A stretch of DNA of 16,604 nucleotides from the NCBI GenBank assembly GCA_021151535.1, contig JAGKXC010000044.1, positions 1 to 16,604 of the forward strand, given 5' to 3'. The notes beneath the pieces were generated by a model. That model did not search any database. It saw nothing but the letters and a program-made list of their open reading frames with translations, and was not told where the DNA came from. The position numbers were made by a program, and so were the translations under genes. Of the stretch, positions 1 through 8,904 are shown piece by piece. Origin of the DNA: Sphingobacteriia bacterium (GTDB lineage: Bacteria > Bacteroidota > Bacteroidia > NS11-12g > UBA955). How positions within the stretch are numbered: position 1 is the stretch's first letter; each line of letters starts with the position of its first letter.

Positions 1-1323
1 GACCTTATCATCTCTGGTGTATACTCAGGAACTAACCAAGACTCAATGGACCATTCTTGTGGTTATTGCAAAGCATCCTCATATGCTTGGAATGAAACTA
101 CAAGCACATGGGATAGTATTAACGCAAGCAGTACTGCTACAAAAATCAACCCTGGACAAGGTATGTTGTTATTCTTCCGAGGTTTATTAAACAATGGTTT
201 AGGAACACCTTGGACATCTGCAAACCCCGGAAATATCGATTTTAAAGGCGAGCTTTTCTTCGGCAGCAAAACTGTTACTTTAGCCAAGAACGGCACTGGT
301 GGATTAGCTGGTTATAACTTAATCGCCAATCCTTATCCTTGTCATATTGATTTCAGAAACCTTACTCGTAGTAATGTGCAAGACAAATTCCAGGTTTACG
401 ACCCTACAACCAAAAGTTATAACATTTGGAACAATACAACAGGTACCGTTCAAAAGTCAGGTACTTCTAAATTTACGAATGGCAGCAACGCCCATGTAAT
501 TGAAATTGGTGCTTCATTCTTCGCAATTGCTTCCTCCAATGGCGGAACAATAACATTTGATGAAGCAGATAAAACAACTACTGGACCTGATGCCACTGCA
601 TTTAGAATGGTTGATTCTGGTATGCGTTGCAATCAGGTGAGAGCCGAATTGCGTTATGCGGTAGATTCTATCAAATTTGCAGATCAATTCTTCTTAGAAT
701 GGAATGCTACTTATTCTAATGTTGACGTCAATTCTGATGCTTACGACGTAAATAAAATCTACGGTGGATACCTAGGTTTGGGAACAAAAACTCCAAATAA
801 TGATTGGATGAGCATGGATTATCGCCCTTCAACTGGCGAGAAAAAGCAAACTTTTGCTTTGGAAACTAGAACAATGGACAGAAACGAATACCGCATTAAT
901 TTTAATACTTGCGTTAACAACAATTCGTATTCAATTACATTGTTAGACAAAGAAACCAACACATTGGCTCCAATCTCTGAAGATACAGATTATAAATTCC
1001 AAACTTCAGATCAAAATACATACTTCAATGATCGTTTTGAACTAATCGTAGAAGAACTTGCTAACAGCACTAAAACAGCAACAAAATCTAATTTCCATGT
1101 TTACCCTAACCCTGTAAGCAATGGCAAATTGAACATTGCTACCGCTGAAAATACCCAAATTGTCAGCATAGAAGTGTTTGATATTCAAGGAAGAAATGTT
1201 GCAAGGTTCAATAAAGTTCAAAACCACGAGATCCAACTACCGTCTAATCTGGCTAAAGGCTATTATACGATTAGCTTATTAACTAGCAACGGCATGGAAT
1301 CTACAAAGATTTTAATCAATTAA
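1..1323 (+). CDS. T9SS type A sorting domain protein, secreted (5' end missing)
   Basis: The frame is open from the first base, so this is the C-terminal 440 residues of a longer protein whose start lies upstream. The last ~75 residues (from about nt 1090) form a typical type A T9SS sorting domain: a YPNP motif encoded at 1102-1113, then a beta-sandwich pattern with VFDIQGRNV in the middle and a G-Y-Y-T-I strand near the end, finishing in KILIN. In Bacteroidota this domain directs export through the type IX system, after which it is removed and the cargo is released or anchored on the surface. The region before it is Asn/Thr/Ser-rich with aromatic residues and a YNLIANPYPC motif, as seen in large uncharacterised cell-surface proteins. 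No enzyme motif is visible, so the function of the cargo part is unknown. A strong terminator follows. Confidence 0.88.
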   Translation, partial: DLIISGVYSGTNQDSMDHSCGYCKASSYAWNETTSTWDSINASSTATKINPGQGMLLFFRGLLNNGLGTPWTSANPGNIDFKGELFFGSKTVTLAKNGTGGLAGYNLIANPYPCHIDFRNLTRSNVQDKFQVYDPTTKSYNIWNNTTGTVQKSGTSKFTNGSNAHVIEIGASFFAIASSNGGTITFDEADKTTTGPDATAFRMVDSGMRCNQVRAELRYAVDSIKFADQFFLEWNATYSNVDVNSDAYDVNKIYGGYLGLGTKTPNNDWMSMDYRPSTGEKKQTFALETRTMDRNEYRINFNTCVNNNSYSITLLDKETNTLAPISEDTDYKFQTSDQNTYFNDRFELIVEELANSTKTATKSNFHVYPNPVSNGKLNIATAENTQIVSIEVFDIQGRNVARFNKVQNHEIQLPSNLAKGYYTISLLTSNGMESTKILIN

Positions 1324-1331
1324 TTTTTGCC

Positions 1332-1348
1332 CACCAATTAACTTGGTG
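1332..1348 (+). other. small hairpin just after the T9SS cargo gene
   Basis: CACCAA (1332-1337) pairs with TTGGTG (1343-1348) around a 5-nt loop, nine bases after the stop codon. It has no clear T-run of its own. It may add to transcript 3'-end protection ahead of the stronger hairpin at 1364-1399. Seen in the sequence; the role is inferred. Confidence 0.35.
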
Positions 1349-1363
1349 TAACTTTAAACGAAT

Positions 1364-1400
1364 AAAACGAAGGGCTGCTAGGTTGCAGCCCTTCGTTTTT
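1364..1400 (+). terminator. strong intrinsic terminator, possibly bidirectional
   Basis: A perfect 15-bp inverted repeat: AAAACGAAGGGCTGC (1364-1378) pairs with GCAGCCCTTCGTTTT (1385-1399) around a 6-nt loop (TAGGTT). The right arm runs into a T tract (1396-1400), and the left arm starts with an A tract, so it would also work on the - strand. It separates the T9SS cargo gene from the operon starting at 1435. Confidence 0.88.
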
Positions 1401-1422
1401 ATAACCATCTCAAGATTTGAGT

Positions 1423-1430
1423 TATCTTCG
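1423..1430 (+). promoter_or_regulatory. putative -7 box for the 1435 operon
   Basis: TATCTTCG matches the Bacteroidota -7 consensus TAnnTTTG at all but one fixed position and sits 4 nt before the ATG at 1435. No TTG -33 element is visible at 17-23 bp upstream. If used, the transcript would be leaderless or nearly so. A similar box stands before the gene at 15069. Confidence 0.4.
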
Positions 1431-1434
1431 CAAT

Positions 1435-2661
1435 ATGGGTTCATTTGAAGAACAAATATGTAGCTTTATTTATGGTGAATTAACAAAAGCCGGACTCCAA
1501 CCTGCAATGGCGGCATTAACGGAGAAAATCATCATTACTGTTGGTTTAGCTATTGCAATTTATTTAACAGACCAAATTTCTCGTAGGTTAATACTTGCTC
1601 TTGTAAAGTGGTGGGCTAATAAACGAAATAAAGTTTACGAAGACATATTCGTAGAAAGAAGAGTATTTAAACATATTGCGCATATCGCCCCTGCACTTGT
1701 TGCAAAATTTGGCACATCAGTGCTATTTAACGCACACAATGGATGGATCATTTTCTTTGAGCATATTGTAAATATCTATATAATTTTCGCGTTCGTCTTC
1801 TTTGTTCAATCTATCATTCAAGGCGGCAAAGCAATTCTCGCAGAAAATCCAGATTTCAACGACAAACCCATTGGATCCTACTCACAATTACTCAATATAA
1901 TCAACTACTTCTTCGCTGCCCTGTTTGTGGTTTCTGAATTGTCTGGCCAATCTATGTGGGCTCTACTTACCGCAGCGGGCGCATTATCGGCAGTATTGTT
2001 GTTGGTTTTCAAGGATACAATTACAGGATTAGTTGCTTCCATTCAAATTTCTTCAAACGACATGATAAGGATTGGCGACTCAATTGAAGTACCCAAATAC
2101 GGAGCAGACGGTGAAGTAATTGAAATAAATTTAACCACCATTAAAGTTAGAAATGGCGATAATACAATAACTACTATACCAACTTTCGCCCCAATCACAG
2201 ATTCATTTAAAAATTGGAGAGGAATGGAAGAATCAGCAGGCAGAAGAATTAAGAGATCAATACATTTAAAAATAATCAGTATCAATTTTCTAGAGCAAGA
2301 TTCAATTAACCTGATGAATTCTAACCCTGGAATCGCTCCGATTATTGCAAAATTTGGTCCTCAGCCTTCTAATCCTTTAAATTCTTATTCCCAAATCACC
2401 AACCTTACATTATTTAGGGAATATTTAGTGCAATACCTGAAAAATCACCCCAAAATCAACTCAAAAATGGTGTGTACAGTAAGGCAATTAAATCCAACAG
2501 ACAAAGGATTGCCACTTGAAATTTATTGTTTTACAAATGAAAAAGAATGGGTGAAATATGAGAATGTAATTTCAGAAATATTCGAACATATTATCGCCGC
2601 ATTACCTTATTTCAATCTAGAAATTCACGAAAGCCCATCAGCAGTTAAAACTTCCAATTAA
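1435..2661 (+). CDS. ybdG: MscS-family mechanosensitive channel, YbdG type
   Basis: This inner-membrane channel family opens under membrane tension and releases solutes during osmotic downshock. From ATG 1435 the protein has 408 residues, close to the ~415 of E. coli YbdG. About five hydrophobic segments (roughly residues 32-50, 75-95, 105-125, 150-170 and 175-200) come before the MscS beta domain. That domain carries family hallmarks IRIGDSIEVPKYGADG, TTIKVRNGDNTITTIP and SFKNWRGMEESAGRRIKRS. The last pattern is characteristic of the YbdG branch rather than small MscS. An in-frame TTG at 1417 could add six residues, but ATG 1435 follows a -7-like box and is preferred. It is the first gene of a seven-gene same-strand run, with the S41 protease gene starting four bases after its stop. 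Confidence 0.87.
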   Translation: MGSFEEQICSFIYGELTKAGLQPAMAALTEKIIITVGLAIAIYLTDQISRRLILALVKWWANKRNKVYEDIFVERRVFKHIAHIAPALVAKFGTSVLFNAHNGWIIFFEHIVNIYIIFAFVFFVQSIIQGGKAILAENPDFNDKPIGSYSQLLNIINYFFAALFVVSELSGQSMWALLTAAGALSAVLLLVFKDTITGLVASIQISSNDMIRIGDSIEVPKYGADGEVIEINLTTIKVRNGDNTITTIPTFAPITDSFKNWRGMEESAGRRIKRSIHLKIISINFLEQDSINLMNSNPGIAPIIAKFGPQPSNPLNSYSQITNLTLFREYLVQYLKNHPKINSKMVCTVRQLNPTDKGLPLEIYCFTNEKEWVKYENVISEIFEHIIAALPYFNLEIHESPSAVKTSN

Positions 2662-2665
2662 CTAT

Positions 2666-4303
2666 ATGACAATTAAAGTCCCAAAATGGCTATTACTGTG
2701 TCTTGCTTCCCTTATGCTAAGTCAAGGCGCTGTTATTAGCGATAGTTTGTTTGAATATGCCAAAAATCTAGAAATATTTGGGAAACTATATACCGAATTA
2801 GGAACCAATTACGTAGATGAAATTGAACCAGGAAAATTAATGAAAACAGGCATAGACGCCATGTTGAAATCATTAGACCCATACACTGTTTACTTCTCTG
2901 AGTACCAGGCAGAAGAGGCATTAATGGATCGCCAAGGGCAATACGGAGGCGTAGGCTGTAGAACTATTTCCAGAAATGGGTATCCAGAAGTTGTGGAAGT
3001 AATGGAAGGATATGCTTTTGATAAAGCTGGGGTAAAATTGGGCGATATTATTACTCATTTCAATAATTTGGATTTGAAGGATAAAACCTCAGATGAAATC
3101 ATGATGTTGATGAGAGGAGCCCCCAATACAAGCTTCCAAATTACTATCAAAAGACAAGGTGCTTCCATGGTAAAACAAATTACCAGAATGGTAATCAAAA
3201 CCAATAGTGTCACTTATTCTCAAATACTAAAAAACGACATCGCCTATGTAAAATTAGAGGAATTCAATCAAGGTGCCTCAGCCGAAATTGAAAAAGGCCT
3301 AAAAGAGTTAATGGCGAAAACTTCCCTTAGAGGCGTAATTCTTGATTTGAGAGATAATGGCGGTGGGTTATTGAATGAAGCAGTACAAATTGTTGGACTT
3401 TTTGTAGGTGAAAACAAATTGGTTGTTTCCCTTAATGGTCAAAACCCGCAAGGACCTAAACAATGGATTACACCCAATAAAGCCATTCTTCCTAATACTC
3501 CGTTAATAGTGTTGATCAATGAGCGATCTGCTTCAGCTTCTGAGGTTGTTAGTGGAAGTTTACAAGATTTAGATAGAGCTGTAATTATGGGTCAAAATAG
3601 CTTCGGAAAAGGATTGGTTCAAAATTATATAAGCTTGCCATATAGAACCCAAATGAAAATCACAACTGCCAAATACTATACCCCCAGTGGCAGATGTATT
3701 CAACGATTAAATTATGATGAAAAAGATGCTTCAGGGAAGGCAACCGTAAAATCACAAGATCAAAAAAGAGCATTCACTACCAAAAATGGTAGAAAAGTTT
3801 TTGAGGCAGGTGGCATTGATCCAGATGTACTTACAGATCCGTTTAAAGGTTCTGAAATCTCCAAATGGCTTGATAAACAATTAATTTTCTTTGATTTCGC
3901 AAACAAATTAAATTTCAGCACTCCTATTGACACAGTGAATTTTTCAATTTCACCTAGTCAAATCAATGAATTTATAGAATTCGCTACAAATAAAACTATA
4001 CAAATTTTAAATGATGCATGGACCAAACAAATGGGAGCAGACACAAAAACACCTGCAATTATTGCAACATTAAACCCATTCAATAATCCTGCAACCATCA
4101 ATAAAATCAAAACAGAAATCATCGCTGCTAAATCAATGATTGAACACAAATTGAAGGTGGAAATAATGCAAAGAAAACTTTCAAGACAAAGTTTCATTAC
4201 AAAATCATTATCAATTGACAATGAATTAGATAAAGCTTCTGCATACCTGTTAAATGCGGAGGATTACAACCGAATTCTATCGCCCGTTAGTATAAAAAAA
4301 TAA
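2666..4303 (+). CDS. S41 family C-terminal-processing peptidase with PDZ domain
   Basis: Serine protease of the Ctp/Prc/tail-specific family, expected in the periplasm, where such enzymes trim or degrade envelope proteins from their C-termini. Residues 1-22 look like a Sec signal peptide or anchor (LLLCLASLMLSQGA). An N-terminal helical segment contains the family motif SLDPYTVYFS. A PDZ domain spans about 90-165 (GGVG, then AGVKLGDIITHFN). The S41 domain follows, with LDLRDNGGG, ERSASASEV and SFGKGLVQ. The catalytic pair should be Ser290 (middle Ser of SASAS) and Lys315 of FGKG; their spacing of 25 matches that of Prc and plant D1 protease. The C-terminal ~150 residues are helical and polar. 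Length 545 is normal for Bacteroidota homologues. The stop overlaps the next ATG (TAATG). Confidence 0.93.
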   Translation: MTIKVPKWLLLCLASLMLSQGAVISDSLFEYAKNLEIFGKLYTELGTNYVDEIEPGKLMKTGIDAMLKSLDPYTVYFSEYQAEEALMDRQGQYGGVGCRTISRNGYPEVVEVMEGYAFDKAGVKLGDIITHFNNLDLKDKTSDEIMMLMRGAPNTSFQITIKRQGASMVKQITRMVIKTNSVTYSQILKNDIAYVKLEEFNQGASAEIEKGLKELMAKTSLRGVILDLRDNGGGLLNEAVQIVGLFVGENKLVVSLNGQNPQGPKQWITPNKAILPNTPLIVLINERSASASEVVSGSLQDLDRAVIMGQNSFGKGLVQNYISLPYRTQMKITTAKYYTPSGRCIQRLNYDEKDASGKATVKSQDQKRAFTTKNGRKVFEAGGIDPDVLTDPFKGSEISKWLDKQLIFFDFANKLNFSTPIDTVNFSISPSQINEFIEFATNKTIQILNDAWTKQMGADTKTPAIIATLNPFNNPATINKIKTEIIAAKSMIEHKLKVEIMQRKLSRQSFITKSLSIDNELDKASAYLLNAEDYNRILSPVSIKK

Positions 4304-5166
4304 TGATTCCTTTAAGCTATTTCATAGTTGGTTGTGTTGGTGGATTTTTGGCGGGCTTATTAGGAGTAGGTGGTGGGTTAATTTTCATTCCATTCATCGA
4401 AGAATACCTAAAATCACATCCAATATCATCTGATGAATCAGTAAAATATGTATTGGCCAATTCCATTGCCATTGTTTTTGCTTCAGGGATTTCAGGGATA
4501 TTTCGCCAATACAAACAAGGAAATTGGGATTGGAAAGGAAGCTTAAATATTGGAATTCCCGGGGCGATTGCTTCGTTTGGAATGTCGTACCTGATTGAAA
4601 ACGGGCATTGGTATAGCAAATCTTCTTTTCAAACAATCTTTCTCGGATTTTTATTGATATCCATTTACAACATGTTATTCAGTAAAAAAGGGCAAGTAAC
4701 AGACCAAACAACAGAAGTTACATTCCAACCCAATTGGAAAAAATGGACGATCGGTTTGATAGCAGGCACCACAGTTTCACTGTCAGGATTAGGCGGTGGA
4801 GTAATCATGGTGCCACTTTTTAGAATGTTACTGAAAATGCCGATGAAAAAAGCAACTGCATTATCGCTTTCTATCGTGCCTATCTTGGCTTTTGCCAGCC
4901 TACTAAAATATACAAATGCCATTCCTTATGCCTTAATAAATAAAGGCGTTTTTGAAGTTATCAATCATGATCAATACTGGTTAATTCCAAACCATTTGGG
5001 ATATATATTACTCCCCATTGTACTTCCGATGATGTTTGGAACGATAATTACTACTTCTTATGCCCAGAAAAAGGTGAATTCTATCCCTGTTCTATGGCTA
5101 AGAATTATATTTGCATTAATTTCCATAACAATTTTAGTTAAAACCCTATTTAAATTATTAAAATGA
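4303..5166 (+). CDS. TauE/SafE-family permease (sulfite exporter-like)
   Basis: Integral membrane protein of 287 residues in the TauE/SafE/DUF81 family. It shows the family's internal duplication: a glycine-rich first helix GGFLAGLLGVGGG near residue 14, repeated in the second half as LSGLGGGVIMVP near residue 165, each starting a bundle of about four hydrophobic helices. Known relatives move sulfite, sulfoacetate or other small organic anions. The substrate here cannot be read from the sequence, and neighbours offer no sulfur-metabolism gene to settle it. It overlaps the S41 protease by one base and the M28 peptidase gene by four (ATGA), so translational coupling on a shared mRNA is likely. 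It ends in TGA, showing that TGA is a normal stop in this genome. Confidence 0.88.
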   Translation: MIPLSYFIVGCVGGFLAGLLGVGGGLIFIPFIEEYLKSHPISSDESVKYVLANSIAIVFASGISGIFRQYKQGNWDWKGSLNIGIPGAIASFGMSYLIENGHWYSKSSFQTIFLGFLLISIYNMLFSKKGQVTDQTTEVTFQPNWKKWTIGLIAGTTVSLSGLGGGVIMVPLFRMLLKMPMKKATALSLSIVPILAFASLLKYTNAIPYALINKGVFEVINHDQYWLIPNHLGYILLPIVLPMMFGTIITTSYAQKKVNSIPVLWLRIIFALISITILVKTLFKLLK

Positions 5167-6965
5167 AAAAATACTTTGGTCTCTTTTTAATTCTATCTGT
5201 ATGCTTTACAAAAACATACGCTCAAAATTCCAAGTCTCCGAGCGCTATTTTAATGAAAAAGCATATTACTTATTTGGCATCAGACCAACTTGAGGGTCGG
5301 TTAACTGGTTCAGTAGGCGAACAACTCAGTGCAGAATATATTGAAAAAGCGTTTAAAGAAGCTGGATTACAACCTGTTCAGGTTGCAACTGAAGGTGCAA
5401 CAAGCAGTAAAAATATTCCTGCATCCTATCAACATACTTTTCCTTTTGTAAAACTCAGAATTACTACCAACAGTTCTAAGTTTCGTTTCGTTGGAACACC
5501 CGATATGCCAGGTATCAATGCCGATCTTAAAGTAGAATTTACTGTTTTTAAAGACTTTTACCCTATCGCCCAATCCAATCCAAATGATTCTATTACCTTG
5601 CCTCATGCTGATTGTGGTTATGGAATTGTTCATGAAAAAAGCGGTAGAAACGATTTTGCAGAATACCCCGATTTAACAGGCAAAATTTGTGTAATGCGAT
5701 TGGGATACTTAGATGAAGCCGAGAACCCACATTCTCCCCTTGCCGAAGTAGCCGATATCCAAACAAAAATCGCCGAAGCAATGAAAAGACATGCAAGAGG
5801 TATCATTTTCATCAAAGGTCTTAACACTCCTGCAAAGAGCATTCCTTCAGGCAAATTGGGTAGAAGTGACAAAACTTTAGATATACCTATTTTCTTTTAT
5901 AACTCAGACAAACCAGTTCCTCCAAGAATTCATGTTACCATGATTTCAAAAGTGGCTGCGCCTACAGTCAACGCCATCAATGTAATGGGTTTCAGAAATA
6001 ACCACAAAAAAGAAACCATCATTATTTGTGCGCATCACGATCACGTTGGCTATAACGAATACGAAAACAGCCGATACACAGGTCCTCGCGCAATCCATAA
6101 TGGCGCAGACGATAATGCATCTGGGGTTGCTGCAATGTTAGAATTGGCAAGAACTTTAAAAGGTAAAAAATACAAGAAGTACAATTACCTGTTCATCGCT
6201 TTTTCTGGCGAAGAATTAGGCTTGTTAGGTTCAAAATTCTTTGTGAATCATGCACCAATTTTCCTTTCAGGCAAAACCAAGTACATCAATCCTCAATATC
6301 CAAAAAATCCAGCTCTTTCAAGAGTAAAATATGTGGTAAACATCGATATGTTAGGGCGATTAGACTCCACCAAAAAGATTTTAGCCATTAACGGTGTTGG
6401 AACATCATCACAATTCCCTATTTCCATTTCTAAACTCAAATTAGATACGAATGCAATTAAGATCACTACTACAGAAAGTGGACTAGGCCCAAGCGATCAC
6501 GCTTCATTTTATATCGAAAATATTCCTGTTGTCCACTTTTTCACAGGTCAACACGAAGATTACCACAAGCCCTCAGACGATGAAAACAAAATCAATTACC
6601 AAGGAATGGTAAATTCCGTAGATGCAATTTCGCAATTCATCGCCATAACCAATAAGAGCAAGAAAATCACTTTCAACAAAACAAAAGATGTTACTCCAGG
6701 CAGAATGCGCTTTAAAGTTTCATTGGGGGTAATGCCAGATTACACTTACAGTGGGAAAGGGATGAGAATCGATGGCGCAACAGATGGAAAACCCGCTCAG
6801 AAAGCAGGACTTATAAAAGGCGACATTATCACAAAATTGGGCGATACATTAGTGAACTCAATTGAAGATTATATGGGTGCTTTGGGTAAACTTGAACCCA
6901 ATACAACTGTAAACGTTACTTTAATCAGAGGTACAGAAACCATTGTTATCCCAGTTGCCCTGTAA
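5163..6965 (+). CDS. M28 family zinc aminopeptidase with C-terminal PDZ domain, exported
   Basis: Predicted secreted or periplasmic zinc peptidase of 600 residues. A Sec signal peptide ends near Ala20-Gln21 (TYA|QNS). An insert resembling a PA domain occupies roughly 130-270. The M28 di-zinc site is complete: His291 in AHHDHVG, Asp317 in GADDNASG, Glu350-Glu351 in SGEELGLLG (general base and ligand), Asp395 in NIDMLGR, and His468 in DYHKPSDD. A PDZ domain covers about 520-600, with KAGLIKGDIITKLGD. M28 enzymes of this build usually remove N-terminal amino acids; glutaminyl cyclases share the fold but are shorter and lack the PDZ. Its start overlaps the permease stop, and metF begins 11 nt downstream. 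The PDZ may recognise C-termini of substrates or partners, which is inference. Confidence 0.93.
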   Translation: MKKYFGLFLILSVCFTKTYAQNSKSPSAILMKKHITYLASDQLEGRLTGSVGEQLSAEYIEKAFKEAGLQPVQVATEGATSSKNIPASYQHTFPFVKLRITTNSSKFRFVGTPDMPGINADLKVEFTVFKDFYPIAQSNPNDSITLPHADCGYGIVHEKSGRNDFAEYPDLTGKICVMRLGYLDEAENPHSPLAEVADIQTKIAEAMKRHARGIIFIKGLNTPAKSIPSGKLGRSDKTLDIPIFFYNSDKPVPPRIHVTMISKVAAPTVNAINVMGFRNNHKKETIIICAHHDHVGYNEYENSRYTGPRAIHNGADDNASGVAAMLELARTLKGKKYKKYNYLFIAFSGEELGLLGSKFFVNHAPIFLSGKTKYINPQYPKNPALSRVKYVVNIDMLGRLDSTKKILAINGVGTSSQFPISISKLKLDTNAIKITTTESGLGPSDHASFYIENIPVVHFFTGQHEDYHKPSDDENKINYQGMVNSVDAISQFIAITNKSKKITFNKTKDVTPGRMRFKVSLGVMPDYTYSGKGMRIDGATDGKPAQKAGLIKGDIITKLGDTLVNSIEDYMGALGKLEPNTTVNVTLIRGTETIVIPVAL

Positions 6966-6976
6966 CATTTAAGAAA

Positions 6977-7930
6977 ATGAAAATTATTGACCATATCCAA
7001 CAGGCAGATAAAACTCTCTTTTCATTTGAAATTCTACCACCGCTAAAAGGTGCTGATATAAAAAGCCTTTATCAAGGGATTGACCCATTAATGGACTTTA
7101 ATCCTTCCTTTATTGATGTTACCTACCATCGAGAAGATTTTGTACTTAAAAAACGTCAAGATGGCAGTTATGACCGCATTTCTACCCGCAAAAGACCCGG
7201 TACTGTTGCCATTTGTGCCGCTTTACAAAATCATTATAAAGTTGATGCTGTTCCTCATTTAATTTGCGGCGGATTTACCAAAGAAGACACAGAAAATGCA
7301 CTAATTGAATTAAACTTCTTGGGAATCGACAATATCCTTGCGCTTCGGGGCGATGCTCGAAAAGGGGATACACACTTTGAACCAGAAAAAGGCGGCAATA
7401 AAAACGCTTTGGATTTAATTCACCAAGTAAAAAACATGAATGCAGGTGTTTATTTGGATGAAGAACTTAGCAACACGGCAGAGTCAAATTTCTGTACCGG
7501 AGCAGCCTGCTATCCTGAAAAACACGCAGATGCCCCTAACTTAGAATCTGATCTAAAATATCTTAAAAGAAAAGTAGAAGCGGGTGCAGAGTTTTTGGTT
7601 ACACAAATGTTTTTCGACAACCAGAAATATATAGAATTTGTAGAAAAATGCAGAAGTGTGGGTATCAATGTGCCAATCATTCCCGGTATTAAACCCATTG
7701 CTACGCGTAAACAAATTTATACCTTACCCAAACTGTTTCATATTGATATTCCTGTGGAATTAACTTCTGAAATTGAAAACTGTAAAGACGATAAATTAAT
7801 CGCAGAAATTGGAACAAGCTGGGCAATAAACCAATGCAAAGAACTGATGAAATTAGGTGCCCCAGTTCTCCACTTCTATACAATGGGTAAAAGTGAACAA
7901 ACAAAGAAAATCTGCGAAGCGATTTTCTAA
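6977..7930 (+). CDS. metF: methylenetetrahydrofolate reductase
   Basis: Cytoplasmic FAD enzyme reducing 5,10-methylene-THF to 5-methyl-THF, the methyl donor for methionine synthesis. The 317-residue protein is a TIM barrel with the family motifs FSFEILPP (Glu18, matching the catalytic Glu of E. coli MetF), FIDVTYHRED, NILALRGD (Asp126 near the flavin), CYPEKHADA and FLVTQMFFDN, and VPIIPGIKPI late in the barrel. It is slightly longer than the 296-residue E. coli enzyme because of an acidic insert after RGD. The gene lies 11 nt after the M28 peptidase and 9 nt before rsgA. No methionine or SAM riboswitch is possible in so short a gap, so it appears to be expressed with the operon. Confidence 0.96.
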   Translation: MKIIDHIQQADKTLFSFEILPPLKGADIKSLYQGIDPLMDFNPSFIDVTYHREDFVLKKRQDGSYDRISTRKRPGTVAICAALQNHYKVDAVPHLICGGFTKEDTENALIELNFLGIDNILALRGDARKGDTHFEPEKGGNKNALDLIHQVKNMNAGVYLDEELSNTAESNFCTGAACYPEKHADAPNLESDLKYLKRKVEAGAEFLVTQMFFDNQKYIEFVEKCRSVGINVPIIPGIKPIATRKQIYTLPKLFHIDIPVELTSEIENCKDDKLIAEIGTSWAINQCKELMKLGAPVLHFYTMGKSEQTKKICEAIF

Positions 7931-7939
7931 TCATAATTT

Positions 7940-8881
7940 ATGCAAGGTACAGTAACCAAATCCACAGGAAGTTGGTATCAAGTAAAAGATACCGATGGAA
8001 AAATGTGGAATGCAAGAACCCGCGGAAAACTGCGATTATCTGACCTTGATACTTCAAACCCCGTGGCAGTGGGCGATCAAGTAAAATTGAAACTCGACCC
8101 CAACTACACCGATACAGCTACCATTACTGATGTGTTAGAACGCAAAAATTACATGATTCGTCGTTCTAACAAACTGAGTTCAAAACGACAGATTCTTGCA
8201 GCTAATCTTGACGCAGCCGTACTCGTTGCTTCACTGATTGCTCCAAAAACATCCTTCGGATTTATAGACAGATTCCTCGTTTGCGCTGAAATGTTTCATA
8301 TTCCAGCTGCAATTTTCTTCAATAAAATGGATTTGATATCGGAAAAACTTCAAGATGATATTCAAAATGAAATCTTAGAAGTTTATCAAAACGCCAACGT
8401 AAATATTTTCTTTGGCTCTGCCAATCAAAACCAAAATTCTTCCCTAAACCAGTTACCCAATTTTGTTGATTTCATTTATCAAAAACGAATTCTTCTTGCA
8501 GGTCATTCCGGTGTAGGGAAATCTACCTTGCTAAACACTTTATATCCTCAAGCCAACGCAAGAGTCGGTAAAATATCTGACTCACATGAGAAAGGCAAAC
8601 ACACTACTACTTTCGCAGAGATGTTTCATCAAATCGATGGCACCCAAATAATTGACACCCCTGGCATTAGAGACTTTGGCGTAGTAGATCTTAAGCAACA
8701 AGAAGTTTCAGAATATTTTCCCGAATTTCGACAGTTCCAGCAAAATTGCAAATTCAATAACTGCACACACATCCATGAACCAGGCTGTGCAATTATTCAA
8801 GCCGTTGAACAAGAAATCATTCATCCCGCTCGTTATCATAGTTATTTAAGCATCTATCATAATGAAGACATTTTTGAATAA
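7940..8881 (+). CDS. rsgA: ribosome small subunit-dependent GTPase A
   Basis: Circularly permuted GTPase that acts late in 30S subunit assembly, checking the decoding centre and releasing RbfA. The layout is classical: an N-terminal OB fold (about 1-75), then the GTPase motifs in permuted order, G4 NKMD (128-131), G1 GHSGVGKST (188-196), a TTT switch, and G3 DTPGIRDFG. The C-terminal zinc finger is Cys270-x4-Cys275-x-His277-x5-Cys283, the same spacing as E. coli YjeQ. At 313 residues it has normal length for Bacteroidota. It starts 9 nt after metF and ends 23 nt before the lipoprotein gene. Confidence 0.97.
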   Translation: MQGTVTKSTGSWYQVKDTDGKMWNARTRGKLRLSDLDTSNPVAVGDQVKLKLDPNYTDTATITDVLERKNYMIRRSNKLSSKRQILAANLDAAVLVASLIAPKTSFGFIDRFLVCAEMFHIPAAIFFNKMDLISEKLQDDIQNEILEVYQNANVNIFFGSANQNQNSSLNQLPNFVDFIYQKRILLAGHSGVGKSTLLNTLYPQANARVGKISDSHEKGKHTTTFAEMFHQIDGTQIIDTPGIRDFGVVDLKQQEVSEYFPEFRQFQQNCKFNNCTHIHEPGCAIIQAVEQEIIHPARYHSYLSIYHNEDIFE

Positions 8882-8904
8882 CCCTATGCCTAAGAAAAAA
8901 ATAC

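Noticed and set aside
1417..1434. TTG codon as an alternative start of the mechanosensitive channel, adding six residues.
   Set aside because: The ATG at 1435 gives a normal length, and the upstream TTG overlaps the putative -7 box, so the TTG would probably not be on the mRNA.
4317..4636. Two overlapping - strand open frames opposite the TauE permease.
   Set aside because: They lie wholly within a well-supported membrane protein gene and look like mirror-strand artefacts of its Gly/Ile-rich codons.
5196..5204. Cys14 of the M28 peptidase as a lipidation site.
   Set aside because: The preceding residues LSV lack the small residue needed at -1 of a lipobox, and a good signal peptidase I site (TYA|Q) follows.
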